Source: an uncultured Lachnospiraceae bacterium (lineage in GTDB: Bacteria > Bacillota > Clostridia > Lachnospirales > Lachnospiraceae). Taken from it: 10,076 nucleotides of DNA. Shown in pieces: positions 1 through 7,300 of this stretch (its first letter is position 1; the number at the start of each line of letters is the position of its first letter). The stretch covers positions 1-10,076 of the forward strand of contig CAKRJK010000028.1 in assembly GCA_934351705.1 (NCBI GenBank). Reading direction: 5' to 3'. The position numbers and the translations under genes were made by a program. The notes beneath the pieces were generated by a model. It did no database searches, had not been told where the DNA came from, and worked only from the letters and a program-made list of their open reading frames with translations.

Positions 1-290
1 ACGATAAATACAACCAATGCTCCGACGGTAACCGCTTTTATTTTAATAAAATACTCTCCCAATGCACTGATGACTCCAAAAGCCACACAAATAATTCCAA
101 AGATCAAAGTTTCCAAATACATTACCTTGCAAAATCCTTTCGGGTCTTTACTGCCCGGTAAATCCTCCGGCGGTATCAACATACTTGCAGGTACCTCTGT
201 TTTTTTCATCTTGATTGCGGCTGCCACGATCATCCATCCGTATCCGAATATTACAACATCAAATATTGTTAAAAAATTGATTGAATCCAT
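1..290 (-). CDS. Small membrane protein of unknown function (3' end outside window)
   Basis: Read on the minus strand, an open frame starts with ATG at 290-288 and runs off the left edge, giving 96 complete codons with no stop. The product begins MDSINFLTIFDVVIFGYGWM. Hydrophobic stretches lie at about residues 5-25 and 58-78, and a third begins near residue 88, so it is an integral membrane protein. The soluble loop between the first two contains K28-K30 and a Pro/Gly/Asp-rich stretch (PPEDLPGSKDPKGF). The start is supported by an AAGGAGAG Shine-Dalgarno sequence about 5 nt upstream, and by a consensus promoter at 325-352 facing the right way. A plus-strand frame over the same bases is a shadow: it has no ribosome binding site and its 3' end runs through this promoter. 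It is divergent from the receiver gene. I do not recognise the family; small Lachnospiraceae membrane proteins like this are usually annotated hypothetical. Confidence 0.72.
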   Translation of the reverse strand, partial: MDSINFLTIFDVVIFGYGWMIVAAAIKMKKTEVPASMLIPPEDLPGSKDPKGFCKVMYLETLIFGIICVAFGVISALGEYFIKIKAVTVGALVVFI

Positions 291-324
291 ACTGTCTCTC
301 CTTATCGGCTTTTTGACTTTTTCT

Positions 325-352
325 ATTTTATCATATTGCAAGTTTTTGTCAA
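325..352 (-). promoter_or_regulatory. Sigma-A-type promoter for the leftward membrane protein gene
   Basis: On the minus strand a perfect -35 box TTGACA (352-347) is followed by a 16-nt spacer and a -10 box TAAAAT (330-325, 5 of 6 matches to TATAAT). It sits about 35 nt upstream of the ATG at 290. The -35 box overlaps that of the rightward promoter. Confidence 0.6.
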
Positions 353-374
353 TTATTATAGAATATTGTATATA
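346..374 (+). promoter_or_regulatory. Sigma-A-type promoter for the receiver/CheX-like operon
   Basis: On the plus strand TTGTCA (346-351, 5 of 6 matches) is followed by a 17-nt spacer and TATATA (369-374, 4 of 6). The start of transcription would fall near 381, leaving a leader of about 24 nt before ATG 405. The strong AAAGGGGGA ribosome binding site at 388-396 lies inside this leader. The surrounding DNA is very AT-rich, so other -10 choices are possible. Confidence 0.55.
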
Positions 375-404
375 GGATTATATTATTAAAGGGGGATTTT
401 TGCT

Positions 405-782
405 ATGGTTTTAGAAAATGCGAAAATATTAATCGGAGACGATTCCATTCTTGCAAGAAAACAGCTCAAAGATTATATTTCTGCTCTTGGATGCACGAAT
501 TTTATCGAAGCCGTAAACGGTCAGGAAGTCATTGATAAATACCTTTCCGAAAAACCGGATATTGTATTTCTTGATATTGTTATGCCTGTCAAAGACGGTA
601 TCTGTGCCGTACAGGAAATTTGTAAGGCTGATCCTAATGCCTGCGTTATCATGGTATCTTCAGTCGGAACGGTACAGCAGTTAAAAGCCGCTATCGAAGC
701 GGGTGCAAAAGACTTTGTACAAAAGCCTTTCAGTGACAATCAGATAGCTGCTGTTTTGGATGCACATCTTGGAGGAAACTAG
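405..782 (+). CDS. Stand-alone CheY-like response regulator receiver protein
   Basis: This is a 125-residue protein made of a single receiver domain with no output domain. The phosphorylation site is complete: acidic pocket D12-D13, phospho-acceptor D57 in FLDIVMP, switch residue S85 in VSSVG, F104 as the aromatic switch position, and K107 in QKPF. It should be a cytoplasmic phospho-relay protein acting by protein-protein contact, as CheY does at the motor or Spo0F in a relay. No histidine kinase lies in the window, so the phosphate donor is unknown. The start is fixed by AAAGGGGGA 8 nt upstream. The next gene begins 3 nt after the stop, and that gene's GGAGGA site lies inside the last codons here, so the two are probably translationally linked. 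The CheX-like domain next door suggests that this receiver is its substrate. I would not call it cheY, because no chemotaxis genes are visible. Confidence 0.93.
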   Translation: MVLENAKILIGDDSILARKQLKDYISALGCTNFIEAVNGQEVIDKYLSEKPDIVFLDIVMPVKDGICAVQEICKADPNACVIMVSSVGTVQQLKAAIEAGAKDFVQKPFSDNQIAAVLDAHLGGN

Positions 783-785
783 CCT

Positions 786-1670
786 ATGTATACACAATTT
801 TTTGGCAATTATTTATTGCAAAAAGGAATTCTTACCACAAAGCAACTGACAGATGCCTTGTCAGAGCAATCAAAAGTTCATATTAAATTGGGAACACTTG
901 CAATTCATGCCGGATACATGACTGCAAATGAAGTAGATACCGTAGTCAATGCACAGATGCAGCGTGATATGAAATTTGGCGAGCTTGCCATTGAAAACGG
1001 CTACCTTACAGAAGAACAGGTAAATACTCTTTTGGAATCCCAGAAACCGGACTATCTTCTTCTCGGACAAGTTTTAATCGAGCAGGGAATTTTGACAAAT
1101 ACCCAGTTTGAGAATTTATTGATTGAATACCAATCCGAAAATGAAATTTATGATTTGGATTTATCTGCTTTCCAGCAGAAGAAATTTGACGAGATGATTT
1201 CTTCTCTCGGTAAGTTCACAAGTGAAGAATACGAAAAACGTCTGGTAGAATACTTACAGTTATTTGTAAATAATTTAATTCGATTTATCGGAAATGATTT
1301 CACTTTGTTAGATCCGATTCCTTGTGAGGAATACCCTACTGTTTACACCGTATTCCAAAAAGTATACGGCAATTTCGACTTGAACTCCTATCTGGATGCC
1401 AACGAAACAACTGCAATCGAATTTGCCTCCAGATACGCAAACGACAGTTTTTCCGATTTTAACGAATATGTAAGTGCTTCTCTGGAAGACTTTTTGAATT
1501 TACACAATGGCTTGTTCATTGTAAATATGTCAAACGAATATTCTTCCGAACTGATGTTGACACCGCCGGTTGTCTATGCAAACACAGTACTTGCTTATGA
1601 CAGACCGCATTTTATCCTTCCTGTCATCTATCCGTTTGGAACAATTAACTTTATATTCTCTATTTCTTAA
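786..1670 (+). CDS. MshEN-like repeat protein with C-terminal CheX/CheC-type phosphatase-like domain
   Basis: This 294-residue protein has two parts. Residues 1-115 hold four repeats of the form (L/F)GxxxxxxG(I/Y)(L/M)T...(L/V)xxxL, with the first glycine at G7, G36, G65 and G94, an exact 29-residue period. This matches the MshEN type of fold (24-residue motif plus 5-residue spacer), which binds cyclic di-GMP in MshE. After a helical linker at 120-170, residues about 171-294 resemble CheX/CheC phosphatases. Near its end D235-x2-N238-x22-P261 fits the known active-site signature ExxNx22P, with Asp in place of Glu, followed by a G242 turn and a closing beta strand. The inferred role is dephosphorylation of the adjacent receiver, controlled by the N-terminal repeats. 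The start ATG has GGAGGA 9 nt upstream. The family label is by motif only; the repeats lack the arginine usual before LG, so nucleotide binding is not assured. Confidence 0.8.
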   Translation: MYTQFFGNYLLQKGILTTKQLTDALSEQSKVHIKLGTLAIHAGYMTANEVDTVVNAQMQRDMKFGELAIENGYLTEEQVNTLLESQKPDYLLLGQVLIEQGILTNTQFENLLIEYQSENEIYDLDLSAFQQKKFDEMISSLGKFTSEEYEKRLVEYLQLFVNNLIRFIGNDFTLLDPIPCEEYPTVYTVFQKVYGNFDLNSYLDANETTAIEFASRYANDSFSDFNEYVSASLEDFLNLHNGLFIVNMSNEYSSELMLTPPVVYANTVLAYDRPHFILPVIYPFGTINFIFSIS

Positions 1671-1680
1671 AATAGCGATT

Positions 1681-1736
1681 AAGAGAGGCTGATGTCCTGC
1701 GATGGTATCATCGCAAAACAACAGCCTCTTTTTTGT
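1681..1736 (+). terminator. Branched intrinsic terminator after the receiver/CheX-like operon
   Basis: The outer stem pairs AAGAGAGGCTG (1681-1691) with CAGCCTCTTTT (1722-1732); the central 8 bp are perfect. A second stem sits inside it, TGCGATG (1698-1704) with CATCGCA (1709-1715) around a GTAT loop. A run of T (1729-1734) follows on the plus strand. Read from the other side, the T run is poor (CTCTCTTAAT), so it is better suited to stop the rightward operon than the converging J-protein operon, although it could serve both. Confidence 0.8.
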
Positions 1737-1752
1737 TATTCTTATACAAATT

Positions 1753-2145
1753 CTAGCATGGTCTGAGACAGCAACAGTTACACAGCATATTTAACAACAA
1801 CATGCTCATACACCAGCTTCCCTGTCCCTGATATGGGGAATCATAATTCCTACGCATATTCTCATACCAGAAATCTCCGTTTTCAAATGGATTGCCATTC
1901 GTATTTCCCTGACTATAACTGCCATTCTGATAGCCGCCATATTGAAAACTTTGTCCCTGTTGACGCTCTTTCATAATCTGTTCGTATGCCTGCTGAACCT
2001 CTTTAAACTTTTCCTCTGCCTGCACTTTATTCGGATTGTTGATATTGGCATCCGGATGATATTTACGGCTCAATGCCCGATAAGCCTTCTTAATCTCTTC
2101 TTCTGTAGCATCAGGTGATACACCTAACACACTGTATGGATTCAT
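1753..2145 (-). CDS. J-domain (DnaJ-like) co-chaperone with cysteine-rich C-terminal tail
   Basis: This is a 130-residue protein. Residues 1-60 are a J domain: NPYSVLGV at the start, helix II with [11 protein letters not shown], then the invariant HPD at 30-32, and helix III ending in QQAYEQIM. J domains stimulate the ATPase of Hsp70 (DnaK). Residues 62-110 are a Gly/Gln/Asn/Tyr-rich flexible linker. There is no zinc-finger or substrate-binding domain of a full DnaJ. The last 20 residues form a short hydrophobic segment (MSMLLLNML) with six cysteines at 112, 122, 124, 125, 126 and 130. I chose ATG at 2145; an in-frame TTG at 2148 would add one residue. AAGGAG at 2162-2157 is 11 nt from the ATG and 8 nt from the TTG, so either is possible. 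It starts 4 nt after the DUF5685 stop, so the two are co-transcribed. The J domain is certain; the client is unknown. Confidence 0.93.
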   Translation of the reverse strand: MNPYSVLGVSPDATEEEIKKAYRALSRKYHPDANINNPNKVQAEEKFKEVQQAYEQIMKERQQGQSFQYGGYQNGSYSQGNTNGNPFENGDFWYENMRRNYDSPYQGQGSWCMSMLLLNMLCNCCCLRPC

Positions 2146-2149
2146 CAAA

Positions 2150-3013
2150 CTACTGTCTCCTTAATGTGTGACTTGACTTCTGCTTTTTCTTCTTTTTTAA
2201 CTGTAAATATTCATACTTTGTCCAGACACCGGAATACAAAATATTTCTTATGATCTCCCCATAAGTTAAAACAGGCAGTCTTTCAAATGACTTTGCACAT
2301 TCCGAGAGCATGCTGGTCAACATCAATTTACAGAAAGAATCAAAATTCTTTGGATCACCCTTGTACATTGGACGAAGCACATTAAAATTGTGATTCTTGG
2401 TATCCTTCTCCAAGTCTTCGTATGCGTCCATCAGATAGATGAATTTTCCCAGATAGTATCCAAAGCAACGAAGTTCTTCACTCCATTCATCATCACGCCA
2501 CGCAAAAATCTCTCCCAACATCTCTCCCGTCAATCCTGCGACAGCATCAATGTTATAATTCTTATTCTGCTCCGCTTCTTCCAGCTTCTCTATATAATGC
2601 TGTATTGCCTCTACCTGTCTCGGATATTTGAGATAAACTCTCTGATAGTCTTTATCCAGCAACTTCATATAAGCACGCTTTGGAATTGATTTCTTGTCTC
2701 TCCAATCGTCACCAAAATTCTCATAGGCAAGCACAATATTCATATCTGCGGCATAATCTGTGGCTTCATTGATATATGCATTCTGTCTCTTAGTCGGATG
2801 TATCGCACAGGTAAACCTTCGTTTTTCACTCTCAAGTTCGTACAGACCTGTTAAAAGAACTACCAAAAACGTCATATCATAGGTCAGCAACGCCTGCCCT
2901 CTCATCCCACAGTTACTCTTTAAACTCCGGCACAAACCACAATAATATGCCTGATATGCTTTTCTGTCTTCCTCTGATAACTGTTCTCTATTAATATTGA
3001 TATACCCGAACAT
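2150..3013 (-). CDS. DUF5685-like helical protein with CxxC and Asp-rich motifs
   Basis: This 287-residue, largely helical, soluble protein matches my recollection of the DUF5685 family, which is often found beside a short J-protein in Clostridia. Function is unknown. It opens MFGY; C25-x2-C28 in YYCGLC and C69-x2-H72-P could form a four-ligand metal or cluster site. Acidic motifs follow: D90-M-N, D102-D103-x2-D106, and D196-x3-D200-x3-D204 preceded by LGKFIYLM. The C-terminus is a run of lysines (KKKKKQK) and polar residues, so it may contact nucleic acid or membrane, or may simply be disordered. The start ATG has AGGAG about 6 nt upstream and a consensus promoter at 3052-3080. The spacing of the two Asp-rich motifs recalls class I isoprenoid synthases, but this is only a visual likeness. 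The stop lies 4 nt from the J-protein ATG. Confidence 0.85.
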   Translation of the reverse strand: MFGYININREQLSEEDRKAYQAYYCGLCRSLKSNCGMRGQALLTYDMTFLVVLLTGLYELESEKRRFTCAIHPTKRQNAYINEATDYAADMNIVLAYENFGDDWRDKKSIPKRAYMKLLDKDYQRVYLKYPRQVEAIQHYIEKLEEAEQNKNYNIDAVAGLTGEMLGEIFAWRDDEWSEELRCFGYYLGKFIYLMDAYEDLEKDTKNHNFNVLRPMYKGDPKNFDSFCKLMLTSMLSECAKSFERLPVLTYGEIIRNILYSGVWTKYEYLQLKKKKKQKSSHTLRRQ

Positions 3014-3132
3014 ATCTTACTCCTTTGTGCCATAATTCTACTATAAAGATTATGTTACATCCTACCAAAAGGCGTGTCAACAAAGGTCACTATCTTTTTA
3101 GAAAGATTTAATATTTCGTTTCTTTTGTGTTG
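3014..3132. other. Intergenic region between the DUF5685/J-protein operon and the Rpn-like gene
   Basis: It holds the promoter at 3052-3080 and an AT-rich stretch. After the Rpn-like stop on the minus strand a weak 6-bp hairpin (ATCTTT-CTAA-AAAGAT) is present without a proper T run, so I do not call a terminator. Some read-through from the Rpn-like gene into the DUF5685 operon is therefore possible. Confidence 0.5.
3052..3080 (-). promoter_or_regulatory. Sigma-A-type promoter for the DUF5685/J-protein operon
   Basis: On the minus strand a perfect TTGACA (3080-3075), an ideal 17-nt spacer, and TAACAT (3057-3052, 4 of 6 matches). The predicted transcript starts near 3045, giving a leader of about 30 nt before the ATG at 3013. 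Confidence 0.65.
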
Positions 3133-4068
3133 TTAAGCGGTGAGAAGCGTCTGTCTGATCTCCTCCAACACATGTATATCACACTCTGCCAATTCACAGA
3201 TCTGTGTCTCATCCATTCCGCATTTCAACATATTGGCAATAATTGTTCTCCTCTCCTTTTGGATTCCCTCTTGGATTCCTTCTTCTCTTTTTTCCTGTAA
3301 CCAGTCATCAATCGCTTTACACATATTAACCTCTCCTTCTTCATTTTGATAATCTGCTGTTCTTTGAAGCAGACTTTTTGTATATGTATGTTCCGCCATC
3401 ATCCGATAAGCCTCCTCTCCTAAATTCTGATAGCGTGTGTCCTGTTCTACTAACTGTGCCAACTTTTCTCTATCCTCCGAATATCTGATAAAATCAAATA
3501 CCTGTCTGACATCCGTTCGAAAAACTTCGGTATCCCTATCCGTCATCCGCCTCACATCGATCACATGCGTCTTATAGTTGGAAACCATCCCCCTGATAGA
3601 ATCCGGTATATCGGTGAAATCCAAAATACCGTGTAAATCCTTTGACGCATCCCATGCTTCTTTTCCGTAATATATAAGGATCGTCACGACAGGATGTAAA
3701 CGGCAGTCCTTTGTGAAACCATACAGATACTCCCCTTTCGTCAATTGTCTCTTCTGTCGGATAAATCTCTTATTCTTAGCATACTGCCTATGGTACATGC
3801 CCACATCATATTCGAGATTTCTGAGCGGATAAGCATAATCTATACTCTCCTGATTCTCAATTCCGATCATGGCAAAATTGACTCCGAATGCCGTCTTGCG
3901 GATCATATCCCTGAATCTGATCTGCTTGGGGTACAATTCCTGTGTGTCCAGTTCCTGCAAATCTTTTGGTTTTACAATCTGCTTTCCCCCACATCCGATT
4001 CCGTTAATAATGTCTGCATAGCGTCGATTGTCCATAAAATAATCCTTGTCAATCAAGTCCAGTTTCAT
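3133..4068 (-). CDS. Rpn/YhgA-like PD-(D/E)XK nuclease-fold protein
   Basis: This 311-residue protein belongs by pattern to the Rpn (recombination-promoting nuclease)/YhgA-like group, often labelled 'putative transposase'. The nuclease-fold core is D54 in RFRDMI, then a hydrophobic strand leading into E71-N72-Q73 (IGIENQ), then IDYAYPLR and YDVGMY. The ExQ form in place of ExK is usual in this group. A second core strand is HPVVTILIYYG (125-135) followed by W139. The C-terminal part (about 255-305) is the charged helix EKREEGIQEGIQKERR followed by a small helical end, also typical of the family. The open frame extends to 4164, but I chose ATG 4068 because AGGAGG lies 7 nt upstream and the family-like sequence begins here. 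A TTG at about 4110, in frame and preceded by GGAG, is an alternative adding 14 residues. It is monocistronic. DNA cleavage is known for E. coli Rpn proteins and inferred here. Confidence 0.85.
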   Translation of the reverse strand: MKLDLIDKDYFMDNRRYADIINGIGCGGKQIVKPKDLQELDTQELYPKQIRFRDMIRKTAFGVNFAMIGIENQESIDYAYPLRNLEYDVGMYHRQYAKNKRFIRQKRQLTKGEYLYGFTKDCRLHPVVTILIYYGKEAWDASKDLHGILDFTDIPDSIRGMVSNYKTHVIDVRRMTDRDTEVFRTDVRQVFDFIRYSEDREKLAQLVEQDTRYQNLGEEAYRMMAEHTYTKSLLQRTADYQNEEGEVNMCKAIDDWLQEKREEGIQEGIQKERRTIIANMLKCGMDETQICELAECDIHVLEEIRQTLLTA

Positions 4069-4075
4069 ATTGTGT

Positions 4076-4119
4076 CCTCCTGTCGGTATATTGCAGGAGT
4101 TCTTCAAAAAATCTCCTGC
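4076..4119 (-). promoter_or_regulatory. Leader of the Rpn-like gene with two mutually exclusive hairpins, one covering the ribosome binding site
   Basis: On the minus strand GCAGGAG (4119-4113) can pair perfectly with CTCCTGC (4099-4093) around a 13-nt loop. The same CTCCTG (4099-4094) can instead pair with CAGGAG (4082-4077), which is the Shine-Dalgarno site of the gene, around an 11-nt loop. The first hairpin would free the ribosome binding site and the second would hide it. The pairing is seen in the sequence; a regulatory role is inference. Because GGAG-type words are common in these genomes, chance is a real alternative. Confidence 0.35.
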
Positions 4120-4236
4120 TCTTGTCGTAATCGTGGTTTCAAAAGCATAGATTTTTTGAATCATTTGAGATGAATCAGAACGGCTGATGCCTTAGAAATG
4201 TAAATGTTATGCTTTGCGGAGATGTTAGCATGAAAC

Positions 4237-4298
4237 AAAAAGAGCGACAACCGTCAAAATCACCAAAAAAATTTGGCAAAAAAATGACAATGTCGCTC
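4237..4298 (-). terminator. Compound U-rich intrinsic terminator after the giant surface protein gene
   Basis: Read on the minus strand, GAGCGACA (4298-4291) pairs with TGTCGCTC (4249-4242), 8 perfect bp, followed immediately by TTTTT (4241-4237). Inside, GTCA pairs with TGAC, and CCAAA with TTTGG around a T-only loop, so the whole 57-nt segment can fold as a long interrupted stem. It lies about 38 nt after the stop at 4336, and ends the surface-protein operon before the Rpn-like gene. Confidence 0.82.
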
Positions 4299-4335
4299 AA
4301 ACCCTCATAAAACCTATATTCCGGATGTCAAAAAA

Positions 4336-7300
4336 TTATCGCAGATTCATTAATTGCGTTTTTAATATTTTTAATTGTTTTGTTGCAGAATGCATCTCCT
4401 GTCTTCCGTAATAATCAAAACTGCTCGTAACCTTCGCCTCAAGCGTTGCCTCCTGCACACCTGCCATCTTGTCAGCCATGCCGTTTAAGGTCACCTGATA
4501 AACATGACCGGAGGTGTATCGTCCGTCCATCACTCCGGTTCCCATCGTAACATCTTTGACCGAGACATCCGAATCACTTAAGATCTGTCGATTTCCGTTT
4601 GCATCATAATAAGCATATTCCATCGTAATCGTCTTCTGTGACGATGTCAGGTTCGGATCGGAAAGTGTAAAATAGTAAGACACGGTATCCGTAATTGCTT
4701 TTCCGTTAATTGCGTCATCATAAGTAATATACTCATACTGTTTTTCCGCAGATGTTCTGCTCGGCGTCTCTAAAATCTTGAGCGTCGGATCTTCCACTCC
4801 TGCCTTGTAAGCGGCTACGATTGTGTTGATTAACAGCTTCGTTTCTAAATCTGCTCCGTCATGAACTAATTCTGAATGTCCCATACCTGTATATGTTACG
4901 TTCCCGATATTATAAATATAATAATTATTTCTCGCATCATTCGGAAGATTTCCATAAACTGTATTTGCATTTGAATTGCTGTTTGTCGCATCTCCCGACA
5001 TACAGTACCAAACTACAACATCGCCCTGACCGTCTCCATCCTGATCCTGATCCAGATTTAATTGATAGTACGGATAATGTGTCGTAGCTGTTGTAAAGCT
5101 GTCACCTATCTCATATGGATAATGTGTAATGATTCCATCGTTGACGGAGGTTACTTTTACTCTTGTCTGGCCTTTTGCTTTATCCTGTACTTTCATGAAA
5201 TCATTTTTTAGGTTGTAATAAGCAATTCCGTTATTGTTCGTCTTTGAATAGCCTCGCAGCTCAATATGTTCATTTAAAAGAGCATTTGTATATCCGTGTG
5301 TCTGACCATAAGACTGTGCCGTGTGATCCGCTGCATTATAAGTCTTTGCCGCATATGCCACATCATAATTGGAATCTAACACTCCGCCGGATACATCCCT
5401 TGTTAAAAATGTGTCCGTAAAAGAACCGGTCACTGTTCCTGCTCCCGTCAACGGAAACGCAGAGTTTCTGATCTTATTGATCGTACTCGGATTGACCTGT
5501 GCCTGCAATGAGTCCGTATTCACCGTCAAATGCTGTCCCTGTTGCAGCAGATCTGACTGTTCCCCGCTTTTAACCACCCCATAGCGATCCATCGCCAGGA
5601 TATCGCGAAAAGCATAATTCATGTGATAGCCCCACTCTTTTTGATTGATCTCATTCCATCCAAAAACACTTAAGTTAATATCTTGAAATGAATGATCCGG
5701 GGAAACATTGATAAAGGACAGTACATCATGTGAAAACATAACACTTTTTCCCGAATCAATAAAAATCTTGATTGCATCCAATGCATGTTGGCCATTGGAT
5801 ATATCTTTATAAATATCTGCAAATCCCAAGATCAACATATCATAATCTTTTAGATATTTGTCATAATATTCCTGCCCGGAGGAGGCTTTCTGGTCTACAC
5901 CAAAGGTTTTTCCTCCCTGAACCGTAATATCAAAATTTAAGCCTGTCATCCGACGTACTTCTGTCAAATACTTCTGAATACTACTGTCACTTTGCAATGA
6001 AATCTTTGTCGTAGGATTCGATGAGTTGTCCGTGCTTGTCACTTGCAGTACTTTGACTTTTTCTTCCTTGCCGTTTCCCTGTATTTTGGTATATTGGACA
6101 TCTGATGTCCGAATTGCAGCATTCGTTTGCTGGGCTACCTGCAATTTCCACGTTAAGACTCCTACATACGTGTCTGCTATCTCTCTCGTCAAAACATATT
6201 TGATACCGCTGGCCAGTTGGTATTCACCGGACGCATCCTTATTCAATTCCGCCCCTGTCTCATAATTGTAAATATGACAATCCACCAGCTCACTGCTGCC
6301 GTTGGTTCCGCTGTCCAAAAATTTACCGTCCGCATTCAAATCCATGTAAAATTTTGGAATATAGGTTGTAAGTTCTGACGCATCAACAGCACTTTCTATC
6401 ATAAATCCCAATTTCAGTTCATACGTTCCCGTTACCGAAGCAGAGGTTGTGTCCACCTGCATTTGTGACCAATCCTGAAAAAGATTTCCCACCTCTACCG
6501 TATTTGTCACTGCTTTTGTCGGCTCATCACCGAGTTTCGGATTAAAATACAAAAGTGCCGGTTTTTGTAAATTCAAGTAATTTGCAATTCCGCTATTTTC
6601 TGCATTTGCCTCGCTCACATTAAACACATTCTCATTCGCTTTTATCTGATCTAAAAAACGATATAAATAAGATGTATTGTCTACGGTATTTTCATTGACA
6701 CTCTTTCCTCCTGTACCGGAATCATAAAGTGTATCTGATACTACAATCGGATAATTTGCCTGTGCAAACTCTAGTAAATCATTGATTTTTGTCTTTGTAA
6801 TATCATTTCCGCTATAACGATATACCCCTAAATCACCATAAACATCCTGATGATTTTTTATGGAGTCAAATTCCTGAACATAGGTAAGCTGGCTGATATT
6901 CGTTAAAGTCTGCGTAAGTTTTCCGCTCTGCAGCTGGGTTCGATTCTGATTGAAATAATAAAGTCCCGCATCATCTGTGTTGTAAAGCAGATTGTTCTGC
7001 TTACGGGCACATGGTTTTTCTTTATTGTTACCCCTTCCGTTTCGGTAATAGTAGGCTCCCGCATAATCCGTATCTAATATGCCTGTGATATTCGGTTTTG
7101 CCAACACATAATCACCGGTGTGCATATAAATCAAACCATTCATCGTCACATCATTAAAGACTGTCTTTTGATTTGCATTGTTTCCCTGTGTATTAAAATC
7201 ACTGACACTTGCTCCGAAATAAATCAGATCATAGTCCTTATTTAAATCGTCTACCTTTCCGACAAATTCTGCCGTAGACATCGTGTCAATTATAATCTCT

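Noticed and set aside
313..341. TTGACT at 313-318 as a rightward -35 box
   Set aside because: No acceptable -10 box at the right spacing; TTGTCA/TATATA further on fits better.
70..375. Plus-strand frame of 101 residues
   Set aside because: No ribosome binding site, its end runs through the AT-rich promoter region, and the minus strand has a better-supported membrane protein gene.
3088..3110. Terminator after the Rpn-like gene
   Set aside because: Only a 6-bp A/T-rich hairpin without a real T run.
3133..4068. Rpn-like gene as an active mobile element
   Set aside because: The 'transposase' label in this family is historical; no terminal inverted repeats or target duplications flank the gene.
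4069..4164. N-terminal extension of the Rpn-like protein to 4164
   Set aside because: An AGGAGG site sits 7 nt before ATG 4068, family-like sequence starts there, and the extra 32 codons contain the hairpin leader.
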